Below are positions 27,368 through 37,667 of a stretch of DNA of 64,000 nucleotides, one piece after another (position 1 is the stretch's first letter; every line of letters begins with the position of its first letter). The notes beneath the pieces are model-generated. The model was not told the DNA's origin and searched no databases. It was given only the letters and a program-made list of their open reading frames with translations. The position numbers and the translations under genes are program-made. The stretch is from Bacteriovoracaceae bacterium (GTDB lineage Bacteria > Bdellovibrionota > Bacteriovoracia > Bacteriovoracales > Bacteriovoracaceae): NCBI GenBank assembly GCA_017858255.1, contig JAFMBV010000007.1, positions 1-64,000 on the forward strand, read 5' to 3'.

Positions 27368-30300
27368 AATTCTCTCTCTTGACAAAAAACTTACGACGAT
27401 AACGCTGGGAAATAATTTTAAAGATATTAAAATTTCTATTTTGATTAACCTGTTCTAAATCTTTTGAAGCGCCATTTTTGTAAAGTTCTTGGGATTTTTG
27501 GTCAATACTATTGATAGCGACTTCTACATCACCTTCACTTGCAAGACCGCGAGCTACCAATGCGCTTTTTGGACCATCATCTTCTAAGAGAAAATCAAAG
27601 TCTCCATTAACTTTACCCTTCTTAAAATCGAGAGTTTGCTTAAAGGCTTTGGTATTGTTATTTCCTGCGATCCTTTCTTGCGAACCATTACTATCTTTAA
27701 CCGCCGCACTTACCTTACTTGAATAATCACTTAGATCAGGAAGTCCTGCACCTTCTTCAAGATATTTACCGGCAAGTTTGCGAATAGATTTAGCACCGAA
27801 GTTAATGGGCTCCATTCCTAACTTTCCAGAATCAGCATTAAATTTTGAAATAGCGTCTATTCCTGCTTTCGCTTGACCTTCACTTAGTTTTAAGGTGTCT
27901 CTTCTGAAGTCCCTCATACTTTTCTTACCGGCCGCAAACTGATTAAAGCCATTTACGAGTTTTGCAGCTCCAGTGCTGGCGTTAAGTGATTTTACTGTCG
28001 ACTTTTGGCTGCTGATATCAGCTGATGTTCCTGATAGATTAAAGTTCAGTCCAACGCTTGCACAGCTATTGGAATCACTACAATTACATTTAAAATCAGG
28101 CCGGCCATCACTACCAATACAAGATTGAGAAGCATTTGATTCTAGTCCAGCTACTGAGTTTGGTGTTTCAGAACCATTATTAATAAGATTAAGGGACTGA
28201 CCATTCATAAGGGGGTCAGAATTTATTTGTGTCGTTACACCTGCGACAGAAGGAGGTAGTGGAGGTGGATTAGGATTAACACCGCCTTCAGTGTGGTATT
28301 TATCAAACTCATTTAGAAGGTTTTGCAACTCACCGGCCTTTGATCGGTGATCTTTTGCAGCACTTGAGGCCATACCATTAAGAGAGGCCGACATTGCTAG
28401 CATTATGCCACCTGCTGCTAAGTTTGCTCCAGCTAGTCCAGCATTACATGGCATAGGGAAACTTGATGCCATTGCTAGTTCAGCTCCGGCAACGGCCGCT
28501 GAAACCCCACCAACTCCCATAATTATTTTATAATTTCCGGCCTTCTCGTCATAGGCCTTTGCCATTTCCTGGTAACCAAGAATGGCAAATTCAAATGAAA
28601 GTCTTTGATATTCGTAGGTGTTACGATCCATTTGAGCGACTTTCATCTCATATTCATTTTGCAGCATTTCCATTCTTTGCTGTACTTGTTTTGAGTGATC
28701 GACTTCATTATATAAAGCATACATACTACCGAGAGCTAAAATTCCACTAGAAGCACAAACATCAGCTCCTGTCGTGATCCCTAGCAGCCCCGTAATAAGT
28801 CCTGCCGCTGCACCAATACCTGCGGCCATCGCACCTTTCTTGGCCGCTGACTCCAACTTCTTGCCATCATTTGCTAAATCTTCTTCTAAGGTACTTCCAG
28901 TTTCAGCGACTTCTTGGAGGTTTTCCATACAAGCGTCTTTCTCTGGTGATTGCGGCTGCATATGACAGTCCATAAACAGTCTCATCATGTCTTCTTCTGC
29001 GGCCGCACTTAAACAACTTCCTGTCTGACAGTTAAAGTTTTCTCCACTAGGGCAGTTTGTTTGCTCCGAACAAACAGTTGTTCCAACCATATATTCGGCC
29101 TCGCCCTCGCAGCGCTTTTGGTCCATTGTGTTTTTACCAACACATTTTTGAATCTCAGAAACGTAAGCATTTACCTGATCTTTACAAACCTGTTTTTCAG
29201 AATCAGAGTTTTTGGCCGCACATTCCCCCATGGCCGTTTTGTAGCGGTTATAATCTGTTCTTAACTTGTCCTGACAAGAAGTATTGCCGCCACAAGAGGT
29301 ATACTTATTAACAAAGTCATAGGCATTACTTTTACAAGTGGATACCGCAGCAGGGGAGGGCTCACTCTCACAACTAGCAACTGCTGCTTGAAACTCATCT
29401 TTATCTTTTGTAAGTTGGTCTTTACAAGCCTGATCAGTACAAGCTCGAAATTGTGTCACAAATGCATCAAGGTTTGATTCACAATTGACCTGAAGAGTAG
29501 GGTTACTTTCCTCTTTACATTTATTTAATTCAGCTTGATAAGCTTGACGGTCACTTTCAATTTTCTCTTTACACGCAAGATCGTTGCCACAATTTTCATA
29601 CTCAGTGATGTATTGATTGAGGTTACTAAGGCAGCTTTGCTTTTCTGCCTGTGGTAGGTTGTTACAGCGTGATTCCTCGGCCAAGTAGGAATCCTTATCA
29701 GCAACTAACTTGTCTTTACAGGCCTGGTTGTTTCCACAGGCCGCATAGCTGGCCGTAAACTTTGAAAGACGCTCTTTACAAGCATTCATTTCATTACTAC
29801 CTAAACTATTACAGCGATTAACCTCTGCTTGATACTGGGCGCGCTCTGACTCGAGCTGATCTTTACATGTTTGGTTATCCCCACAACCCTGAAAGGCCTC
29901 AACGTACCTATCAAGTTGGGACAAGCATTCTGTTTTTTCGTTACCAGCAAGTTGGTTACAACGATTGGCCTCTGCTTGATATTCATCTTTTTCAGCGAGA
30001 AGCTGGTCTTTACAAGATTGATTAGTGCCACACAGTTCATAGTTCGCCAAAAACGTATTCAAGTTATTCTCACAAGAGTCTCTCTCGGGACCATTCATGG
30101 CGTAACACTTGTTGAGCTCTTGTTGGTAAAGGTCTCTATCGGCCATTAATTGGTCTTGGCAGGAAATACTATTTCCACAGGCCTCTATGTCGGCCACAAA
30201 CTTATTGAGTCGTTCAATACAAATAGACTTTTCTTCTGATGGTTTTGAGTTACAGCGAGCAAGCTCTGCTTCATAACTATCTTTTTGAGCAAATAGTCGT

Positions 30301-33300
30301 TCAATACATGCCTGATCTTCTCCACAAGCATCAAGTTTAGCGAGAAACTTATCTAAATCTTGAAAACATATTTCCTTTTCTGCGGCAGGTTTGGCGTCAC
30401 ATTTCGCAACAGCAGCAAGGTACTCTTCTTTTTCCTGACGAAGGTTATTCTTGCATACTTGGTCTGTACCACAGGCCTTTACTTTAGCGACATATTCGTT
30501 GAGATCATTAAGGCACTTACTTTTCTCTGCCTCAGGCTTAGCATTACAGGACGCAACTTGCGACTCATAGTCTGCCTTATCTCTTCTTAAATCAGCAATA
30601 CATTGCATGTCCTCACCGCAAGCTTCGTAGCTTGCCATATAATCAGAAAGATTGGTGTGGCACTTGTCTTTATCACTGCCTGCAGGCATTGCCTCACAGC
30701 GATTATGCTCTGTTAAGTACTGGTCTCGATCTTGTCTTAAGGAGGCCTTGCAAGATTCATTGTTGCCACAGGCATCGTAGCGAGTAATAAAACTATCAAG
30801 CCTTTGTTGACAGGACTGGGCCTCTGAAGTTGGACTAAGTGTTTTACAGCGTGCCTCTTCCGCTAAGTATTCATCACGGTCTCTTTTAAGGTTATTTTTA
30901 CAAGTAATATTCGCGCCACATGATTCGTAGGCCGTCACAAATTTATTTAAATTTGATAGACATGTTTCTTTTCCTGGAGATGCTTTGGCCTCACATAAGA
31001 CCTTTTGAGCTTGAAAGTCTTCTTTGTCTGCCATGAGCTGGTTTTTACAAGACTGGTCCGCTCCACAGGCATCAAAGGCCGCGACAAATTGGTCGAGTTG
31101 AGAAAAACAAGTACCTCTTTCTTGTGAGGGTTTTGATTCACAACTTGCGACTTCCGCTTCATAAAGCGAGCGACTCTCTTCTAATTGGGAGAGGCAAGTT
31201 TGGTTGCCGTTACATGCCTTCACCTTATTAACGTATTGATTAAGTGACTCCAAACACCTGCCTTGTTCTGATACTGGCTTTGATTCACAGCGGGCCACTT
31301 CCGCTTGGTATTCAGCCTGTTGCGTTTGAAGTTGGTCTTTACAGGCCTGATTTGAACCACAGGCTTCATACTCAGAAAGAAAAGAGTCAAGGTTGGTTAA
31401 ACAGGTATTCTTCTCTGCAGGAGGTAAGGCCTCACAACGTGTCCTTTCTGTTTCTAAGGCGTCTTTGTCTGCCATGAGCTTATCAATGCAGGCCTGATCT
31501 CCATTACAAGCATTTACGCTTGCAGTAAAATTTTCTAAACGAGAGAGACATGCTTGTCTCTCTGTTGGGTTTGAAATGGCCTCACAACGAGACATTTCTG
31601 CTGCATATGAAGCTTGTTTGTCTCTAAGTTTTCCTTCACAGCTAGTATCCCCGTTACAGGCCTTAAACTCTGTTAAAAATTGATTGAGATTATTGAGGCA
31701 GGTTGTCTTATTAGCACCAGAGAGTGCATTACAACGATTCTCTTCAGAACGAATAAGGTCACTGTCGGCCATGAGCTTATCGACACAAACCTGATCACTA
31801 CCACAATCTTCTATTCTGGCCGTAAAGTAGTCTAGGTTCTGTAAGCACTCTGTTTTTTCAGTTCCAATTTTTGTAAGGCATCTATTAAATTCTGCCTGGT
31901 ATTGAGTTCTTTGCGTGTTAAGTTTAGTCTCACAACTTTGATTACCATTACAGGCCTCATACTTTGAGACATAGTCATTTAAGCGCGTGAGACAACTGGT
32001 ACTTTCTGTGGAATTAGCAAGGCCCTGACAGCGAGACTTTTCAAAATTATATTGATCTCTTTTCGCAATAAGAGCATTTTCACAGGACACGCTTGAATTA
32101 CAGTCTTTGTACTTTTGGGTAAAACTATCGAGACGGCCTAAACAAGCTGCTTGATCTGCAGAGCTACTTATCGCCATACATTTGTTAAATTCAGTGCTGT
32201 ATTCGTCACGGTTTGAAACAAGCTTATCTTTACACGTTTGATTGCTACCGCAAGCAGTAAAGGCGGCTACATAATCATTAAGACGTGTAAGGCAGTCCGT
32301 TTTAGATTGGCCACTTAACGATTCACAATGGTTTAGCTCATTATTATATTCATCTCTTTCTGCTAATTTTTGACTCTTACAACCCTGATCTCCACCACAG
32401 GCGAGGTAACCATCTAGAAAACTCTCTAATCGGTTATTACAATCAATTTTCTCTTGTCCACTTCTGGCGTCACACTTATTTTTTTCACTTTGATAAAGGC
32501 TCTTGTCTGCCATGAGCTGGTCTTTACAGGCTTGAGTACTACAAGCATTAAAAGTATTAGTAAACTCAGTCAGACGATTAAGGCATAGAGATTTATTTGG
32601 TTCTGGCATGGCGATACATGCTGACTCTTCTTGCTCGTAAGCTGTTCTTTGATCAAGAAGGACTTGCTCACAAGTTTGATTGCCATTACAGGCCTCAATT
32701 TCTGAAATATATTTATTCAGATTGTTCTGACACTCTTGATTTTTAGGTGACGCGTATGACTCACATTTTGAAAGTTCATTTTTATATGCAATTCTTTGAG
32801 CATCAAGTTTTTCTTCACAAATACTGTCGCTAGAGCAGGCCTCAAAGCGAGTGACATATTTTTCAAGATTATTGAGACAATCACTTTTAAAAGGTTCACT
32901 TTTAGTATTACAGTTATTTTTTTCTGTTGAGTATAGATTTTGTTGTTGTTCTAACTTTAAGCGACATGTATTAGTTGTACAGGCCATATACCTATCGACA
33001 TATGTATTGACTCGATTTAAGCAGTTAACATCTCCATTACACTCACGCGATTGAGTGGTGTAATTTTGTAAGTTGCTATCGAGGTCGGATTTACATTTTT
33101 GACGGTCTTCAAAAACTGGGTTTTCATTACACTTAAGTGTTCCTCCAGTAAGCCAGCTTTGTTCTTTATCACCAAAGCAAAAATCATATGAACAGTTCCA
33201 AGTTCCGCTACAAGAACTGGACTCAGCATTAAATGGACTTGTGGCAGGATAATCACAAGCGGACCATGCACTGAGAGGTGCCAGGAAGATTACGAAGATC

Positions 33301-33371
33301 ATAAGTTTGAGTGTGTTCAAACAAACGGACTTGTAACCAGAGTTGTTTATCTTAATAGCAATAGCATTCAT
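27366..33371 (-). CDS. giant exported cysteine-repeat protein (2001 residues)
   Basis: The signal peptide ends near residue 38 (FVIFLAPLSAWSA). Residues about 110-1410 are made of about 26 repeats of roughly 49 residues with the spacing C-x5-C-x17-C-x10-C-x13, each like ACGxNQxCKDQL followed by a charged helix and a shorter second helix. The four cysteines per unit could staple helical hairpins into a long rod through disulfides. Next come a Cys-rich linker, two hydrophobic Ala/Gly-rich segments (about 1510-1560 and 1620-1680), a proline linker (NPPPLPP) and a C-terminal region of some 300 residues. AAGGA lies eight bases before the ATG. I know no named family. Periplasmic or surface location is inferred from the signal peptide and cysteines. 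Confidence 0.85.
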   Translation of the reverse strand: MNAIAIKINNSGYKSVCLNTLKLMIFVIFLAPLSAWSACDYPATSPFNAESSSCSGTWNCSYDFCFGDKEQSWLTGGTLKCNENPVFEDRQKCKSDLDSNLQNYTTQSRECNGDVNCLNRVNTYVDRYMACTTNTCRLKLEQQQNLYSTEKNNCNTKSEPFKSDCLNNLEKYVTRFEACSSDSICEEKLDAQRIAYKNELSKCESYASPKNQECQNNLNKYISEIEACNGNQTCEQVLLDQRTAYEQEESACIAMPEPNKSLCLNRLTEFTNTFNACSTQACKDQLMADKSLYQSEKNKCDARSGQEKIDCNNRLESFLDGYLACGGDQGCKSQKLAERDEYNNELNHCESLSGQSKTDCLTRLNDYVAAFTACGSNQTCKDKLVSNRDEYSTEFNKCMAISSSADQAACLGRLDSFTQKYKDCNSSVSCENALIAKRDQYNFEKSRCQGLANSTESTSCLTRLNDYVSKYEACNGNQSCETKLNTQRTQYQAEFNRCLTKIGTEKTECLQNLDYFTARIEDCGSDQVCVDKLMADSDLIRSEENRCNALSGANKTTCLNNLNQFLTEFKACNGDTSCEGKLRDKQASYAAEMSRCEAISNPTERQACLSRLENFTASVNACNGDQACIDKLMADKDALETERTRCEALPPAEKNTCLTNLDSFLSEYEACGSNQACKDQLQTQQAEYQAEVARCESKPVSEQGRCLESLNQYVNKVKACNGNQTCLSQLEESRSLYEAEVASCESKPSQERGTCFSQLDQFVAAFDACGADQSCKNQLMADKEDFQAQKVLCEAKASPGKETCLSNLNKFVTAYESCGANITCKNNLKRDRDEYLAEEARCKTLSPTSEAQSCQQRLDSFITRYDACGNNESCKASLRQDRDQYLTEHNRCEAMPAGSDKDKCHTNLSDYMASYEACGEDMQCIADLRRDKADYESQVASCNAKPEAEKSKCLNDLNEYVAKVKACGTDQVCKNNLRQEKEEYLAAVAKCDAKPAAEKEICFQDLDKFLAKLDACGEDQACIERLFAQKDSYEAELARCNSKPSEEKSICIERLNKFVADIEACGNSISCQDQLMADRDLYQQELNKCYAMNGPERDSCENNLNTFLANYELCGTNQSCKDQLLAEKDEYQAEANRCNQLAGNEKTECLSQLDRYVEAFQGCGDNQTCKDQLESERAQYQAEVNRCNSLGSNEMNACKERLSKFTASYAACGNNQACKDKLVADKDSYLAEESRCNNLPQAEKQSCLSNLNQYITEYENCGNDLACKEKIESDRQAYQAELNKCKEESNPTLQVNCESNLDAFVTQFRACTDQACKDQLTKDKDEFQAAVASCESEPSPAAVSTCKSNAYDFVNKYTSCGGNTSCQDKLRTDYNRYKTAMGECAAKNSDSEKQVCKDQVNAYVSEIQKCVGKNTMDQKRCEGEAEYMVGTTVCSEQTNCPSGENFNCQTGSCLSAAAEEDMMRLFMDCHMQPQSPEKDACMENLQEVAETGSTLEEDLANDGKKLESAAKKGAMAAGIGAAAGLITGLLGITTGADVCASSGILALGSMYALYNEVDHSKQVQQRMEMLQNEYEMKVAQMDRNTYEYQRLSFEFAILGYQEMAKAYDEKAGNYKIIMGVGGVSAAVAGAELAMASSFPMPCNAGLAGANLAAGGIMLAMSASLNGMASSAAKDHRSKAGELQNLLNEFDKYHTEGGVNPNPPPLPPSVAGVTTQINSDPLMNGQSLNLINNGSETPNSVAGLESNASQSCIGSDGRPDFKCNCSDSNSCASVGLNFNLSGTSADISSQKSTVKSLNASTGAAKLVNGFNQFAAGKKSMRDFRRDTLKLSEGQAKAGIDAISKFNADSGKLGMEPINFGAKSIRKLAGKYLEEGAGLPDLSDYSSKVSAAVKDSNGSQERIAGNNNTKAFKQTLDFKKGKVNGDFDFLLEDDGPKSALVARGLASEGDVEVAINSIDQKSQELYKNGASKDLEQVNQNRNFNIFKIISQRYRRKFFVKREN
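29144..33044 (-). repeat. about 26 protein repeats of 49 residues
   Basis: The coding repeats are about 147 bases each. They are conserved at the protein level (cysteine spacing, Asn/Gly-Asn-Gln turn, Lys-Asp-Gln-Leu) but well diverged in DNA, so this is an old expansion and not a recent slippage. A few units lose a residue in the first turn (for example those reading ACSTQACKDQL and ACTDQACKDQL). Confidence 0.85.
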
Positions 33372-33592
33372 GATTTTGTCCTTAAAGGTCCTATTCTATT
33401 TTAGTGTTCTCCGCGAACTTTTGAGTTGGCGAAGTCTCTAAGTATTGTTTTATCAAGGGTTTAGAGCTTTTCTTTCCTCTATAAGGGCAAATTTAACTGC
33501 CCAAAATATGAGACTGTACCGTCGGTAGCAGTCCGTATTAAAATAGTTTTAAGGGGTTGGCCCTTGTTACGCTTTAGACTTATCGGAAATCT

Positions 33593-34198
33593 ATGGAATT
33601 AGTTGAGCAAAAAGGTTGCATAGAGAAACTGTTCTTTTTGATGCTCATTCTTGTGATTTCAAGCTCTTGTGTTTTAAGCCCTGATGAATATGACACCTCT
33701 AGTGATGATGGAACTTACACAGGCAATATGGTGGTCTATGGTGGTCCTGGTACGGACGCTAGTTTTGTTGCTCGAACCTGTCCAAATGTGGCGGCATCGT
33801 TGGTTGTGAGTAATGGTCTTGTTACTTTAACTACCAATGACACTTATCCAAACTATGGACATGCTCCAGGAGTTATTACAAACCACGTGGTGAGTAGTAG
33901 TTCATACTCTAATAATAAGTTTCAATTGGAAGTTGGTTGGACGATTGAGGAAACTGATACTCAATTAGAAGATTTAATGAACTTGAAAGTTTGTGAGGCA
34001 GTACCGCCTTCAACTCCTGGAAACACGAGTACCGGTGATCGTGGTCTCCTGCAGGATTTTGCTTTTATAGTGGGGGAACCAGGTTTTGTAGGAGAGTTTG
34101 GCCAGGGCACTGCTCGCGGTAGTTTATGGTACGGTGTTCGTTGTACCGATGGGCGCTTTCTTCCCATCTGTCTCTACTTTATGCAACTCTCTAAATAA
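33593..34198 (+). CDS. lipoprotein of unknown function
   Basis: A 201-residue protein with a hydrophobic N-terminal segment and a lipobox-like ISSSC, giving Cys26 as the lipid-bearing residue. The mature part is rich in Ser, Thr and Gly and has a beta-type pattern with four further cysteines that could pair. It is divergent from the giant repeat gene, with 221 bases between them, so shared control is possible. No family recognised. Confidence 0.7.
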   Translation: MELVEQKGCIEKLFFLMLILVISSSCVLSPDEYDTSSDDGTYTGNMVVYGGPGTDASFVARTCPNVAASLVVSNGLVTLTTNDTYPNYGHAPGVITNHVVSSSSYSNNKFQLEVGWTIEETDTQLEDLMNLKVCEAVPPSTPGNTSTGDRGLLQDFAFIVGEPGFVGEFGQGTARGSLWYGVRCTDGRFLPICLYFMQLSK

Positions 34199-34233
34199 GA
34201 AATTGGTCCGCTGTAGCTATTAAGAAGATGGCG

Positions 34234-36357
34234 TTAGAAGTTATAAATGTATTCTACAGTGGTATTGTCGTTATCTTCCCACTGACCAAAATTAGAAGTG
34301 CTTTCGCCTCCATAACTTTCTAGTTTTAGACGCCACTGACTTGAGCCAGTATTGTAGTTGGCGGCCATGATCTGAGCGGAGCCTTTATTTTCTAAATCAA
34401 AGTGAAAGTCATAGTTAAAAGAGAGGTCATCATTAACATTAAAAATGAAAGTACCGACCCAACTATTTTGATAAAAACGAGAACCGATAGAACTTAAGGC
34501 GTAAAAGGGTTTTGACTGAGCACTCCTAAGATTCTCTCTTCCATGTTCAATTACGATATCAATTGAGTTAAGACCAAGGTTCTTAGGCCAAGTGTCTAAA
34601 ACATAGCGAAAGCCAATCATCATTGCTGTAAAGGAGTCATCTCTACCTTCTTGGGCATTTTGATTGAGGATTTCACCATGAAGCTCAAGTCCTCCAAAAG
34701 TTGTAGAGAAGCCTGCACTAAAAAAGGTAATAGGGACATGCTCTTGGACCAAAGTAAAACTAGGAACATTGTTGCTAACGACAATGTCATTTCTAATGAC
34801 GGGATTGTTATTGGGACCATTGAATAAACTAAACTGCCAGTCTGTACCCCATTTTGTTCCTTCAAGGCGTAGGAACACTTGCTTACTTTTGGGTGAAAAC
34901 CCTGAGGGAAATTCCTGTTCTAAATTAAAGTTTATATCGGAGTATAATGTAGTCCAGCGACTATTTTGAGTTGGGGCCTTGCTGGGAACAATCGCTGGTA
35001 ATAACATTCCTGTTAGTGTCCACCCATTCATATAATAGTCTACACTGACAAGAAAACTGCCTAAAAATAGGGGAGTGGTAGGGACAACGGCATCTACAGG
35101 AGTGAAGCTATCACTCGGTGAAAAAATTATTCCTTTGCCAGTCTTTATAACCTTTTTACCAAACTGAATATCAAACTTTCTAGTGGTATAGGTGTAGTAA
35201 AATTCATTTAAATGGAGGTAGTTCTTCTTGTTTGATTGAAGGTCTAAGATATCCCCAAAATCATTAAAGACTTCTTTTCGATTAGAGCCTTCTAACCAAG
35301 CATTAAAAGTAAGGGATTCAACGTCATTAATTTTCACTTTGTTTCCAAAGTTTACTCTGAGGTCTTGATGAAAACTTTGGTTGTCTACGTCACCCGCAAG
35401 CTTTTGAGGTTCACTACTATAGAATGTTGACTTTAAAAAGAGTGAAATATCGAGGGCCTCAAGAATATTACTTTCTTTTTCTTTAGCAACCCTAGGAAGA
35501 GGGCGTGTCTTAAATTGATCCAACCTAACACCAATATTATCTCTAAGCTTAAGCTTTTCATTTAAAGACTTCGTGTCGACTTCTTCACCAAAAATATCGG
35601 CAGCTTCTGATTGTCCACTTGATGATTTGTCTCCAAAGATATCTTCAGCAGAGCTTACGGTACTTGTTGTGCCTATAGAGTCTCCAAAAATAGCAGCAGC
35701 TTCGGCCAAGGTCGTGTCTGAACTTAGTGACGGGGCTATTATTTTAGAGGCTTTTTTATCGCTGGAAGACTTCTTAGCGGTAGCGTCTTTTATCAAATAT
35801 ACCGGTCTGTTAGAGTCTTTTCGGACGGCCAGTAATTCAATCTCTTTTTTTCCAATGCTCAAGGATTTCTTACCCTTTACTCCTGTACGTTCAAACTTCA
35901 CCATTTGACTCTTATCTTCTGGCTTAAAATAAAAACGATTTTTCTTTAAGACAGCGTCAAATTCATTGGCACTATAGTAAGTGCCATAATTCTTTCCGGA
36001 GATGAAAACCTCTGGCACTCCAGAACCCTCATAACGATAGCGCACCACTCCTCTTACTAAGCGGATGAGATAGCGATTCTCATTTTGAAGATAGATAAAG
36101 TTAACTTTTGAATTAGGACCTAGTGTAAGTTTAGAGCGAAAGCCTATTTTTAAAACAACCTGGGAACGGTCTTTTGTTAAAAGAGTTTGACGATCTAAAA
36201 TACGATCTCCTCTCTTTAGGTATTGGATAGATCGACTGGTAGCACCAAAACTTACAACATTACCTTTGCTATTTAGAACCTTTCCTATACGAACTCTTGG
36301 GCTTCTTCTTAAAAAGTCTTGGGCATGGACACTAAATTGGGTGGAGCAAATCATCAA
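34234..36357 (-). CDS. FecR-domain protein with C-terminal beta-barrel-like region
   Basis: As called from a TTG at 36357, 707 residues. Residues about 20-160 resemble a FecR domain (KVLNSKGNVVSFG, QVVLKIGFRSKLTLGPNSKV, RLVRGVVRYR). A Ser/Ala-rich linker carries three variants of Ala-Glu/Ala-Asp-Ile-Phe-Gly (about 218-255). The last 400 residues have alternating aromatic beta strands ending in Tyr-Asn-Phe, typical of an outer-membrane barrel. The likely signal peptide (LNTLRTILVLMMICS, then SVHAQ) begins upstream of any ATG/GTG/TTG in this frame, so the true start is uncertain or a frameshift lies near 36395-36415. It sits downstream of the LolA-like gene. Confidence 0.72.
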   Translation of the reverse strand: MMICSTQFSVHAQDFLRRSPRVRIGKVLNSKGNVVSFGATSRSIQYLKRGDRILDRQTLLTKDRSQVVLKIGFRSKLTLGPNSKVNFIYLQNENRYLIRLVRGVVRYRYEGSGVPEVFISGKNYGTYYSANEFDAVLKKNRFYFKPEDKSQMVKFERTGVKGKKSLSIGKKEIELLAVRKDSNRPVYLIKDATAKKSSSDKKASKIIAPSLSSDTTLAEAAAIFGDSIGTTSTVSSAEDIFGDKSSSGQSEAADIFGEEVDTKSLNEKLKLRDNIGVRLDQFKTRPLPRVAKEKESNILEALDISLFLKSTFYSSEPQKLAGDVDNQSFHQDLRVNFGNKVKINDVESLTFNAWLEGSNRKEVFNDFGDILDLQSNKKNYLHLNEFYYTYTTRKFDIQFGKKVIKTGKGIIFSPSDSFTPVDAVVPTTPLFLGSFLVSVDYYMNGWTLTGMLLPAIVPSKAPTQNSRWTTLYSDINFNLEQEFPSGFSPKSKQVFLRLEGTKWGTDWQFSLFNGPNNNPVIRNDIVVSNNVPSFTLVQEHVPITFFSAGFSTTFGGLELHGEILNQNAQEGRDDSFTAMMIGFRYVLDTWPKNLGLNSIDIVIEHGRENLRSAQSKPFYALSSIGSRFYQNSWVGTFIFNVNDDLSFNYDFHFDLENKGSAQIMAANYNTGSSQWRLKLESYGGESTSNFGQWEDNDNTTVEYIYNF

Positions 36358-36474
36358 AACAAGAATTGTTCTTAATGTGTTTAAACTGAACTTCTCTTTA
36401 TGATAGTCATAGCAATAGCGCAGACTATAGAGTGGGGTGTTGAGCAGTGTGATCAGAAATAGCGTCCTTAGCGG

Positions 36475-37266
36475 TTACTTTATATGCATTTCTTTTTGTA
36501 GATACCTTTTAGCGAATACGATTTCATCGATCTTTTCGTTTAACTTACGAGAGGTAATCTTTATGAATGTTTTTTGGACGCCATGGCGGTCCATAATTGC
36601 TAGGTTAGGACGCCAGAGTTTGCCGACTTGGGTCCAGTTAGCATATTCAGCCGTTTTTAATTTCTTTGCTCTTAAATCATAGAAGACGATTTTTAAGGTA
36701 ATGAGATCCTTCTTATCAACAAGAAGCATTCTTTTCGAATATCCAATATTTCGTGACTCTTCTTCGTCTATTGGTTTTGCTTCGATAACATAGCACTTTG
36801 ACTGACCTTTCTGGCAGCTAACTTCTCCCGTACATGTGTATTGGTTTTTTTTCCGATTCTCACCTTCAAGGTCTGCGTAGGTGAAGTCAGTACCCATGAA
36901 GTAGTTCTTTCGACTACCACTTGCAATTCTTTGAAGCTTCTTGAGCTCAGGTACATAGAGCCATTGGTTTTCTTGACCATTATCTTTCCAGCTCAAAAGG
37001 CCGGCACCCTTAATCGTGATAGGTTGATTAAAGTAGAGAACTGACTTTGAGTTCTTATCGTCCTTCTTAATATTGAATCTTTTTAGTTGACGCTTTTCTT
37101 GCTTGTTACTGGATACATCTAAGATAACAATTTCTTGGGATTCTTCCTCGCTCTTTGAGGACTGTCGTACGTCCTGCTCATCCATTATTTTACTGCCGGT
37201 CTTATCGCATTGAGCTTTAGCACTATTAAATACCAATAAGATAATGGTAAAAATAAAAATTTTCAT
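36475..37266 (-). CDS. outer membrane lipoprotein-sorting (LolA-like) protein
   Basis: A 263-residue periplasmic protein with a signal peptide of about 18 residues (MKIFIFTIILLVFNSAKA). The stretch GSRKNYFMGTDFTYADLEGEN is the signature of the LolA-like family annotated as outer membrane lipoprotein-sorting proteins, usually found beside RND/MMPL-type exporters. Here the partner is instead a FecR/barrel protein 117 bases downstream. It may carry a lipid or lipoprotein across the periplasm. Confidence 0.82.
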   Translation of the reverse strand: MKIFIFTIILLVFNSAKAQCDKTGSKIMDEQDVRQSSKSEEESQEIVILDVSSNKQEKRQLKRFNIKKDDKNSKSVLYFNQPITIKGAGLLSWKDNGQENQWLYVPELKKLQRIASGSRKNYFMGTDFTYADLEGENRKKNQYTCTGEVSCQKGQSKCYVIEAKPIDEEESRNIGYSKRMLLVDKKDLITLKIVFYDLRAKKLKTAEYANWTQVGKLWRPNLAIMDRHGVQKTFIKITSRKLNEKIDEIVFAKRYLQKEMHIK

Positions 37267-37667
37267 CGAGGCTCCTAAATATTATTAATCACTTAAATTA
37301 TTACAAAATATCGTGAAAATTCTAGGAGAAAGATTATTTAGTTTCACCTTGGGAACGCTCAGTTTGGTGGTCTTAACAATCGATCCCATTACTTGAGTGA
37401 TTAGGTTTATTTGAGGGATTTAATGCTTTCAGTGTTGAGAAGTTGGAAACCTTCTATCCTAGTATGAAGATGGGTTGTGCCTCTGCGTCTTGTCCGCTGG
37501 TAGCCCCAAAAGATCGCTTACTTTAGGACCTACATTTATTTATATTCAAAAGTGTCTATCTATTTGATTTTCTACATTTTTAACCATTTTCTAGGCTTTA
37601 ACAGACTATTATAGTTGAGTCTTTTGCCAGTTAATCCGAAATAAAGAGAGCAGAAAAAAGGACGATT
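37267..37667. other. 401-base intergenic region between divergent genes
   Basis: No open frame with coding character, no tRNA fold and no strong hairpin were found. A TATTAT (37607-37612) and the AT-rich stretch before it could be part of a promoter for the gene at 37668. The part near 37480-37520 is GC-richer than its surroundings but I see no structure there. Confidence 0.5.

Noticed and set aside
29144-33044. Regular 147-base repeats considered as a CRISPR-like array
   Set aside because: The repeats are diverged in DNA, are in frame and encode conserved cysteine positions; they are coding.
37267-37667. Possible tRNA or riboswitch in the 401-base gap
   Set aside because: No cloverleaf, no GEMM-like or other riboswitch core, and no strong hairpin could be found by eye.
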